Part shown: positions 1 through 5,315 of the stretch, in pieces
Layout of the letters: each line of letters starts with the position of its first letter
Numbering within the stretch: position 1 is the stretch's first letter
DNA from: Amphritea sp.
Lineage (GTDB): Bacteria; Pseudomonadota; Gammaproteobacteria; Pseudomonadales; Nitrincolaceae
Assembly (NCBI GenBank): GCA_024679635.1
Contig: JAIBDA010000091.1
Span: 1-5,315 of the forward strand
Direction of reading: 5' to 3'
Length of the DNA stretch: 5,315 nucleotides
The notes under the pieces: generated by a model
What the model was told of the DNA's origin: nothing
The model's input: only the letters and a program-made list of their open reading frames with translations
The model's database searches: none
Made by a program: the position numbers and the translations under genes

Positions 1-60
1 CTTTAATAGCAGTTTAAGCAGTTTATTTGATGCTTTTTGACCAGTCGAAGGCTCAGACAT
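1..60 (-). CDS. Possible start of a gene running off the left edge (hypothetical)
   Basis: An ATG at 60 opens a 20-codon frame that continues past the window edge and begins MSEPSTGQKASNKLLK. An in-frame stop lies 16-18 bases upstream (76-78), so this would be the first Met. The upstream AAGTGG is at best a weak Shine-Dalgarno sequence. Twenty open codons are expected by chance fairly often. The call rests mainly on the plausible N-terminal composition (Ser, Thr, Lys, then a Leu/Lys helix-like stretch). No family can be named. Confidence 0.35.
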   Translation of the reverse strand, partial: MSEPSTGQKASNKLLKLLLK

Positions 61-64
61 ATCG

Positions 65-78
65 TAACCACTTGGTTA
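65..78. promoter_or_regulatory. Interrupted palindrome just upstream of the possible left-edge gene
   Basis: TAACCA and TGGTTA are perfect six-base arms separated by CT. The element ends five bases before the possible ATG at 60 (minus strand) and covers where its ribosome binding site would be. It could be an operator or a leader hairpin limiting translation. Short palindromes like this also occur by chance. Confidence 0.25.
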
Positions 79-336
79 TAAAATTCATGTGACATCGCAG
101 CATGTAGCACGGTCAAAACGCATTATGGAATGCCTGATACAGTATTAATACTAAAATCTTCATTCAAGAGGTCTTTCAGCGTTTTAATTCTGGATGACGC
201 CGGATTGCCGTAAGGCAGGGCTGAGATCTTTTAGACAGCTAATCCCCTATGCCATATTTGCCAAACCTCAGACACGAAAAAAACCTGGTGCTCTTTAGTA
301 GCTCTGGGCAAGGCTAGATCGGTTTACGTTCATGGT

Positions 337-352
337 ACCAGTGGCCACTGGT
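337..352. repeat. 16-bp perfect palindrome
   Basis: ACCAGTGGCCACTGGT equals its own reverse complement over all 16 bases, with no spacer. A second short inverted repeat, GTTCA/TGAAC with a six-base loop (351-365), overlaps its right end, so the two could compete as hairpins. It could be a dimeric protein-binding site. No adjacent gene start makes a target obvious. Confidence 0.5.
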
Positions 353-550
353 TCAAGATCGTGAACTGGCACGCTTTTAAGGGCGGGGGTTTTGAATCAC
401 TTGAAGCGTCGTGGATAGCAGTAGTTTCTTGTAGATAACAATAGGATTGTTCACACTGCAGATTTAAATATTGTTGGATTTTACATGAGATTGATAGATA
501 TCCTTGCGCTCAGCATCCGCACATTTAATTATATCTACAGCTAGATGTAT

Positions 551-586
551 CAGCTAAAGAGTAGGATTCAGCTTTATCTTTAGCTG
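551..586 (-). terminator. Inverted repeat over the response regulator stop codon, possible 3' end hairpin
   Basis: CAGCTAAAGA at 551-560 and TCTTTAGCTG at 577-586 are perfect 10-bp inverted repeats separated by 16 bases. The stop codon (554-556) lies in the arm that comes second in the minus-strand transcript. A second, weaker hairpin (ATCTA/TAGAT, four-base loop, 533-546) follows at once. Neither is followed by a run of U, so this is not a standard intrinsic terminator. It could be a processing or stability structure at the operon's 3' end. Confidence 0.35.
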
Positions 587-979
587 TTCTTCCGGCTCAT
601 CGATTTTATCTAATGCTTTTAATAGTCTGTCGAAGACCAGCGGTTTAGTGAGAATGTCGATAGTATTCCCTGCTTTAACTATACGACTGATCTTATCTCG
701 GGAAGCAAAGCCTGTAATTACTATGCAGGGTTGTGTTGGCTTACGCTCCTTGATCTGTTCGATAACCTCATCGCCTGTCATATCGGGCATCATGATATCG
801 GTAATGAAAGCAAAGCATTCTCCATTACTCAGTTCTTCTAATGCCTTTTGAGCATTGGTAAAAACTTTAACCTCATATTCGTCCTTTTCGGTCATTATTT
901 TGTGCTTCAGACTTTGGAGTATGATCGGCTCATCATCTAGAATGATAATTTTTTTAGTCTTGTCAGTTTCATCAGTCAT
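554..979 (-). CDS. Single-domain (REC-only) response regulator
   Basis: This 141-residue protein is a CheY-like receiver with no DNA-binding or enzymatic output domain. The acidic pair is D15-D16 in LDDEP, the phospho-acceptor is D61 in TDIMMPDMTG, the switch threonine is T89 and the conserved lysine is K112 in LTKP. All key residues are intact. The last 14 or so residues are a short charged tail. It starts 58 bases after the kinase stop, so it is probably co-transcribed and is the natural acceptor from the kinase Hpt domain (H801). Without an output domain it may act by protein-protein contact, as a phosphate sink, or as a feedback element; which applies cannot be read from the sequence. The Shine-Dalgarno sequence is weak (GAG about nine bases upstream), but no better in-frame start was found. 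Confidence 0.92.
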   Translation of the reverse strand: MTDETDKTKKIIILDDEPIILQSLKHKIMTEKDEYEVKVFTNAQKALEELSNGECFAFITDIMMPDMTGDEVIEQIKERKPTQPCIVITGFASRDKISRIVKAGNTIDILTKPLVFDRLLKALDKIDEPEEQLKIKLNPTL

Positions 980-1037
980 TAATTCTGTCTCGATACAACT
1001 TAAGAAGGAGCAATTTATTAGGCCGGTACTGCATAGA

Positions 1038-3863
1038 TTAAACAGGTTTATCTAACAAGATCTGCAGTGCTGAGTCAAAGTCGTATTCTTCTAGTGAACG
1101 ACAAATTTGGTTAATCCAGTACACATTATCAGAACCGTGTAGTACTTCGCGAAGTTTATCTGCCAAATCAATTGCTGCGATATCCCCCTCTGAAAGAGCC
1201 TGGTTCAGTTCCTTGATCATTTTTTTAAGGCTGTCATTATGGACTTTAACCGAAGTAGGCCCTTTTTTCTCGTCGACGGACTGGTTTCCATGAGTCGCAT
1301 TTAACTCTTCAATCACTTGCCCAAGATTCTGGAATGCGCTATCGATCTGTTCAAGCAGAGCAGGAGGCAGATGGGTTTCGCTCCGTGCTTCCTTTTCAAC
1401 AATCTGGGCGATACCTGAGAGTTCGCTGGCTCCCAGGGTTGCTGAGCTGCCCTTTAGAGCGTGAGCTTTAGCTGCGAGGGTGTCCCATGCTTCCTGTTCT
1501 GAAAGTAACTGGATAATCTCTTGGTCTCTCTGATGTTCTCGCATAAACATTTTCAGTAGCTTCAGATAGGCAGGCCACTCACCTGAAGCCCGCTCCAGCC
1601 CTGACCGGGTATTAAGAACCTGCGGGCCTGTCCTTGCATCAGTTACGAGTCTGTATTCGTCAGTTGTTTCTTCTCTGAGTAACCACTTGCTTAGGGTTCG
1701 CCTCAGAAGTTCAGGATCAATCGGCTTTGACAGGTGGTCATTCATTCCTGCTGCAAGGCTTTTATCGCTGTCACCACGCATCGCATTCGCAGTCAGGGCA
1801 ACAATTGGAAGCTCCTTAAAGCGGAGGTCTTCACGAATGTATTCACAGGCTTCGTAGCCATCCATCACAGGCATTTGAACATCCATCAGAACAAGATCAA
1901 AAGTTTCCTTGTCTAACAGTTTCAGCACCTCCTGGCCATTTTCGCAACAGCTTACCTGAAGGCCATGTTTCTCCAGCAGGCCTCGGGCTACCTCGGTGTT
2001 AATCGGATTATCTTCCGCCAGTAGGATCCGTTTACCGTGCAATTTATTCTCGATCAGCTGTTCGGATATCTCATCGTAGTTGAGGTTAAGTTCGTTCTCC
2101 GTGTTAAGCACATGGACGATGGCGTTATAGATGGCTGATGGTGTGGTCAGTTCGGATACCCGGAAAACATTATTGCTACTGTCAGCTGTTCCTTTCTCTT
2201 CGGTGTCGAGTAATACTGTGGGTAGTGTGTAATCAGAGGTGTTTACCAATTTCTCCATGCAGACATGACCCGTGGGATCAGAGATAAAGACAAGGTCAGG
2301 CGACTGTCCGTTATAAGCCTGCATTATCTCTTTAAGTGATACTGGTTCCTGAGCTGGCAGGGTCTTAACGGCACTGATGCCAAAAGAGTGTAGAACCTGT
2401 TCCAGATCCGGATTTTCACCCAGTAGTAGCAGGTTAATATCACCCAGGGCAGGGTAACGCGTACCTCCATTCCGGCTGTTATTGGATACAGGAAGAGTAA
2501 AACTGAAATGGCTACCTCGGCCCGGGGTGCTTTCGACAGATATTGTGCCACCCATTAGTTCCACTAGATTCTTGGAGATAGAGAGCCCCAATCCGGTACC
2601 ACCATATTTACGTGTGGTGCTGGAGTCTGCTTGGGTAAAGGGGGTAAACAGGTTCCTGATCTGCTCCTCTGAAATGCCGATGCCGGAATCGATTACGGTG
2701 AACTGCAGTCGACAGCTATCTTTGCCAGTCAGTTCGGCAGTGACCGTGACTTCGCCGCTGGAAGTGAATTTAACCGCATTGCCCACCAAGTTGGTAAGGA
2801 CCTGGGATATGCGCAGAGGGTCTCCCTTATATTGGTCAGGAATCGTCAGGTCCCGCCTTACCGCTAGCCGGATACCTTTGCTATCTGCCTTGTGGTGGTT
2901 AAGAGTGTGTACCTGCTGTAGCAGTTCATCTAGGCTGAAACTGATTTTTTCTACAATCAGCTGGCCCGCTTCGATCTTAGAAAAGTCCAGTATGTCATTA
3001 ATGATCCGTAGTAGATTTTTTGAGGACTGCTCGATTTTTGTTAGGTTGTTATGCTGTTCTGAAGTCAGACTGGTTTCTTGAGTAAGATAGGCCAGACCTA
3101 TGATGGCATTCATAGGGGTTCGGATTTCATGACTCATATTGGCCAGGAAGTCACTCTTGGCGCGGGTGGCCTGCTCAGCCCGAATGACAGCTTCAGAGAG
3201 CGCCTGATTTTTGGCAGAAATATTATTTTGCATTTTGTTAAACGCATTATAGACATCACCGATCTCATCTTTAGAACGGCTTATAAGATGGGTTTCAAAG
3301 TTTCCTTTCTGAACACTCTTTGCTGCTTCCTGTAGTTCTCTCAGGGGGATTATTACCAGCTTACGGCTCCACCAGCTGCCAAAGATCACAATACATAAAA
3401 TAATAAATGCAGCGCCCCCTCGCATTATTGAAAGCTGTTCAGTAACATGCTCTAGCTCGTGATCTATCTCCAGTTCATAACGGAGATTACCCAAGTGTTC
3501 ATTGCCCCACTTAAGTTCTTCTGTGATGATCAGGTAACGCTCATCATCTATATGAAACAGTGGTCGTTCACCGAGGGGATAAAGCTGATCTCCAGTATTG
3601 GAATACAAGACGATGCCGCCATCTGATTCTTCTGCATGAATTTGTGCCTGGTGTTGCAGGATGCTGTAGATCTTAGCTAAGTCGCCGGCGGCCAATTCTT
3701 CGGCAATGATGGGTACAAGAACCTGTAGTTCGGCCCTCTCACTTTTAATAATGGCATCCAGTTGCTTATCTTCATAGTAGGGCATAAAGACAAGTTCCAG
3801 GGCTATCAGGAAAATACCAACACTGACGATAGAGGGTGTTAGTATCTTACTGGCTATATTCAT
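1038..3863 (-). CDS. Membrane-bound unorthodox hybrid histidine kinase (HAMP-HisKA-HATPase-pseudoreceiver-REC-Hpt)
   Basis: This 941-residue protein is an inner-membrane tripartite sensor kinase. Domains in order: transmembrane helix about 8-28; periplasmic region about 29-148; second transmembrane helix about 149-166; HAMP about 168-220; HisKA about 235-300 with phospho-acceptor H245 in MSHEIRTP; HATPase about 343-459 with N362 (N box), DSGIGI at 392-397 and GGTGLGLSI at 421-429. Next comes a receiver-like fold at about 473-587 that has lost its phospho-acceptor. A complete receiver follows at about 611-730 (E617/D618, phospho-acceptor D661, T691, K713), then an Hpt domain at about 755-857 with H801 in HALKGSS. 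A predicted helical tail at 858-941 follows. The expected relay is H245 to D661 to H801 and then to a separate response regulator, probably the gene just downstream. The adjacent PhnD-like protein is the obvious candidate input. The overall layout resembles BarA, TorS and EvgS, but no specific orthology is claimed. Confidence 0.96.
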   Translation of the reverse strand: MNIASKILTPSIVSVGIFLIALELVFMPYYEDKQLDAIIKSERAELQVLVPIIAEELAAGDLAKIYSILQHQAQIHAEESDGGIVLYSNTGDQLYPLGERPLFHIDDERYLIITEELKWGNEHLGNLRYELEIDHELEHVTEQLSIMRGGAAFIILCIVIFGSWWSRKLVIIPLRELQEAAKSVQKGNFETHLISRSKDEIGDVYNAFNKMQNNISAKNQALSEAVIRAEQATRAKSDFLANMSHEIRTPMNAIIGLAYLTQETSLTSEQHNNLTKIEQSSKNLLRIINDILDFSKIEAGQLIVEKISFSLDELLQQVHTLNHHKADSKGIRLAVRRDLTIPDQYKGDPLRISQVLTNLVGNAVKFTSSGEVTVTAELTGKDSCRLQFTVIDSGIGISEEQIRNLFTPFTQADSSTTRKYGGTGLGLSISKNLVELMGGTISVESTPGRGSHFSFTLPVSNNSRNGGTRYPALGDINLLLLGENPDLEQVLHSFGISAVKTLPAQEPVSLKEIMQAYNGQSPDLVFISDPTGHVCMEKLVNTSDYTLPTVLLDTEEKGTADSSNNVFRVSELTTPSAIYNAIVHVLNTENELNLNYDEISEQLIENKLHGKRILLAEDNPINTEVARGLLEKHGLQVSCCENGQEVLKLLDKETFDLVLMDVQMPVMDGYEACEYIREDLRFKELPIVALTANAMRGDSDKSLAAGMNDHLSKPIDPELLRRTLSKWLLREETTDEYRLVTDARTGPQVLNTRSGLERASGEWPAYLKLLKMFMREHQRDQEIIQLLSEQEAWDTLAAKAHALKGSSATLGASELSGIAQIVEKEARSETHLPPALLEQIDSAFQNLGQVIEELNATHGNQSVDEKKGPTSVKVHNDSLKKMIKELNQALSEGDIAAIDLADKLREVLHGSDNVYWINQICRSLEEYDFDSALQILLDKPV

Positions 3864-3870
3864 TTAAAGA

Positions 3871-3877
3871 TCACTCC
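3871..3877 (-). promoter_or_regulatory. Ribosome binding site of the hybrid kinase gene
   Basis: The minus strand reads GGAGTGA, with the GGAG core ten bases before the ATG at 3863. Its last three bases are the stop codon of the PhnD-like gene, so termination and re-initiation are physically linked. This supports the chosen kinase start. Confidence 0.7.
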
Positions 3878-4698
3878 GGTGCTACGTAGTAAGTGTTAAG
3901 ATTCAGGTTGCGAATCTGATCATAATCGCTACCAGTAGCGGCTCCAATTTTTTTAAACGGCACATTCGCTAGCATTGCTGCCTGGTTTATATCAGACCCC
4001 ATTTCAAGTAGAGCCTGCTGAACGTCAGATATAACTTTCGGGCTCAGTCGTTTATTGGCAGTCAGAGGATGTGGGGAAACAGATGGAGTTTTAACTAGTA
4101 CCCTGAGTTGTTGTTTCACCTCCTCAGGCTGCTGGTTAAATGTTTTCTGAACACCACCGCCAGCAGTCGTCTGATGCAGTGCGGTATTCAGGAATACTGA
4201 GCTGTGAGTATTGACGAATTTCGGAGTGAAGTTAACTTTATAGCGTTCAGCCAGTTCCGCCCTGATCATCAGCGACGCCCCTAAAGCGTTGGGTGCAGGG
4301 AAAGCGATTGTACTTCCCTCCAGTCCATCTGGAGAGGTGATTTCACTGTCTTTATGTACCACTAGAATGCCATACAGTTGCCGGCCATGGTCACGGACAA
4401 TAGGGGTGTATTGATTAGCGATCGTATAGTGGTATGGGTTCATATAAGCGAAATCATACTCCCCTTGGGCAAAGGCTTTCTCAAACAATGGGATATTCGG
4501 TGCGCCAGTAAGTTTGAAGGTATGGCCGGTTTTCTCTTCCAGAGTCCTTAGGATGGGGGACCATATTTTATGTAGGGTTGCGATATCAAACTGAGGAACT
4601 ACTCCTACTGTAAATTCATCAGCCTTAGCTATACCCATATTTAGGGACAGACACAGGGCAAGGGAAAACAGTTTTTTTGCAAGGTTAGTAAATTTCAT
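3871..4698 (-). CDS. PhnD-like periplasmic substrate-binding protein, probable sensor partner of the hybrid kinase
   Basis: This 275-residue protein matches the PhnD/phosphonate-binding family of periplasmic type II binding proteins. It has a Sec signal peptide: K2, K8 and K9, a hydrophobic core at about 10-23, and probable cleavage after AKA at 24-26. Cys16 sits mid-core without a good lipobox, so a soluble protein is more likely than a lipoprotein. Family features follow: FTVGVVPQF at 29-37, the GEYDFAYMNPYHY block at 79-91, and IAFPAPNALGASLMIRAEL at 131-149. Two ligand-site positions look unusual. The Ser-Thr-Ser type loop common in phosphonate binders is NALG (137-140), and the usual Val-Asp-Ala segment is AGGG (179-182). 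No transporter permease or ATPase gene is adjacent, and the hybrid kinase starts 7 bases after the stop. A role as ligand-sensing accessory to the kinase, in the manner of TorT with TorS, is inferred. The ligand is unknown; automated labels of phosphate/phosphite/phosphonate binding should be read with caution. Confidence 0.88.
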   Translation of the reverse strand: MKFTNLAKKLFSLALCLSLNMGIAKADEFTVGVVPQFDIATLHKIWSPILRTLEEKTGHTFKLTGAPNIPLFEKAFAQGEYDFAYMNPYHYTIANQYTPIVRDHGRQLYGILVVHKDSEITSPDGLEGSTIAFPAPNALGASLMIRAELAERYKVNFTPKFVNTHSSVFLNTALHQTTAGGGVQKTFNQQPEEVKQQLRVLVKTPSVSPHPLTANKRLSPKVISDVQQALLEMGSDINQAAMLANVPFKKIGAATGSDYDQIRNLNLNTYYVAPE

Positions 4699-5315
4699 CA
4701 GTAATCATCCTTATAGCGTGCGGCTATCTGCCGGAACTTCTCTTCAATTCGGATAAAGGCATCGACGATGTCAGGGTCAAAATGACTACCACGATCTTCA
4801 ATAATGATATCTCTGGACTTTGCATGGCTGAAGGCAGGCTTATATACCCGTTTAGAGATAAGCGCATCGTATACATCAGCGACAGCCATTAGTCTTCCCG
4901 ACAGCGGGATATCCACGCCGGCTAAGCCTATTGGATATCCACTGCCATTCCATTTCTCATGATGGGTGGCGGCAACCTCCCGGGCGAAGCGTAGGAATGA
5001 GGTTTCACTATTCCCCAGCGAGTCTTCGGAGACTTTAATTGCATCCGCGCCTAAGGTGGCGTGGGTTTTCATGATCTCAAACTCTTCATCGGTCAGTTTA
5101 CCGGGTTTCAGTAATATACTATCGGGTATACCGACCTTGCCGATATCGTGCAGTGGTGCTGATTTAAACAACAGGTTGATTGTGTCATCGTTCAGCTGAT
5201 CTGTGAATTTTCCACTGGTAACCAGCTCCTCAGCCAGGGCCTTTACATAGTACTGGGTCCGGCGGATATGATTCCCGGTTTCGTTATCACGGGTCTCAGC
5301 AAGGGAGGCCAGGGC
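4698..5315 (-). CDS. HD-GYP domain cyclic-di-GMP phosphodiesterase (5' end beyond window)
   Basis: The visible 205 residues form a nearly whole HD-GYP domain, a cytoplasmic phosphodiesterase that hydrolyses cyclic-di-GMP. The frame stays open to the window edge and begins ALASLAETRDNETGNHIRRT, the typical domain opening. An internal TTG at 5171 is therefore not the start. Numbering from the edge, the metal and catalytic residues are all present: E12 and H16 in ETGNH, H56-D57 and K60 in HDIGK, H85 in KTHATLG, H118-H119, the signature NGSGYP at 123-128, and D147 in DVYDAL. The C-terminal SHFDPDIVDAF stretch is also typical, so the enzyme is probably active. Close relatives usually carry an N-terminal receiver domain (RpfG type), which would make this a response regulator; that part is not visible. 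Its stop overlaps the start of the next gene by one base (TGATG), which suggests coupled translation. The family is secure; the full architecture is inferred. Confidence 0.95.
   Translation of the reverse strand, partial: ALASLAETRDNETGNHIRRTQYYVKALAEELVTSGKFTDQLNDDTINLLFKSAPLHDIGKVGIPDSILLKPGKLTDEEFEIMKTHATLGADAIKVSEDSLGNSETSFLRFAREVAATHHEKWNGSGYPIGLAGVDIPLSGRLMAVADVYDALISKRVYKPAFSHAKSRDIIIEDRGSHFDPDIVDAFIRIEEKFRQIAARYKDDY
4707..4712 (-). promoter_or_regulatory. Ribosome binding site of the PhnD-like gene
   Basis: The minus strand reads AAGGAT about nine bases before the ATG at 4698. The site lies inside the last codons of the HD-GYP gene. It supports that ATG as the start and fits translational coupling across the TGATG overlap. 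Confidence 0.75.

Larger units (their letters stand above)
61..553. other. Non-coding stretch of about 490 bp with palindromes
   Basis: No convincing gene was found on either strand. The longest open stretch noticed is 235-438 on the plus strand, about 67 codons with no ATG and no recognisable product. I saw no transposase remnant, tRNA or CRISPR repeat. The region separates the signalling operon from a possible next gene at the left edge, also on the minus strand. It would therefore hold the operon's 3' end and that gene's promoter. No clear sigma-70 promoter pair was found. Confidence 0.6.

Noticed and set aside
111..116. TTGACC on the minus strand as a -35 element for the left-edge frame
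   Set aside because: No acceptable -10 hexamer lies 16-18 bases downstream.
141..152. 12-bp perfect palindrome AGTATTAATACT
   Set aside because: About one palindrome of this length is expected by chance in a window this size, and it is AT-rich with no supporting context.
206..217. Short hairpin TGCC-GTAA-GGCA as a terminator
   Set aside because: The stem is only four base pairs and no T-run follows on either strand.
194..298. 34-codon plus-strand ORF with an ATG at 194
   Set aside because: There is no Shine-Dalgarno sequence, it is short, and its product is not recognised.
366..381. CTGGCACG resembling the -24 element of a sigma-54 promoter (plus strand)
   Set aside because: The required GC at the -12 position is absent (AG instead), and no plus-strand gene follows.
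235..438. Open plus-strand frame of about 67 codons in the gene-free region
   Set aside because: It has no ATG, no ribosome binding site and no recognisable motif. A frame of this length is expected by chance.
855..1055. 66-codon plus-strand open frame
   Set aside because: It is antisense to the response regulator start and the kinase 3' end, with no recognisable protein.
2482..3081. 199-codon plus-strand open frame opposite the kinase gene
   Set aside because: It lies entirely antisense to the HisKA/HATPase coding region, whose motifs are intact. The translation looks like an antisense shadow and matches no family.

Overview
All recognisable genes in this window are on the minus strand. 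They form one signalling cassette, read from the right edge leftwards: an HD-GYP cyclic-di-GMP phosphodiesterase domain (5' end outside the window), a periplasmic PhnD-like substrate-binding protein, a large membrane-bound hybrid histidine kinase, and a single-domain response regulator. The first three are packed tightly: a TGATG stop/start overlap, then a 7-nt gap with a Shine-Dalgarno sequence overlapping the upstream stop codon. The response regulator follows after 58 nt. The operon promoter lies outside the window.

The likely logic, inferred from domain content and gene order, is as follows. The exported binding protein senses a small molecule and reports to the roughly 120-residue periplasmic part of the kinase. 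The kinase runs a His-Asp-His relay (H245, D661, H801) and passes phosphate to D61 of the stand-alone receiver, and possibly to the HD-GYP protein if that carries a receiver domain upstream of the window edge. The visible output is cyclic-di-GMP breakdown. No ABC permease or ATPase lies between or downstream of these genes, so the PhnD-like protein looks like a sensor component rather than an uptake component. Its sequence differs from typical phosphonate binders at two ligand-site positions, so its ligand is open.

The left 553 bp hold no gene I can recognise, apart from a possible gene start at 60 on the minus strand that runs off the window. This stretch contains a 16-bp perfect palindrome and a 14-bp interrupted palindrome just upstream of that possible start. 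A 10-bp inverted repeat straddles the response regulator stop codon.

The protein families, moderate base composition and Shine-Dalgarno use suggest a gammaproteobacterium, perhaps a marine one of the Oceanospirillales type. That is an impression from protein style, not a demonstrated assignment. There are no rRNA or tRNA genes, CRISPR arrays or insertion sequences that I can see.
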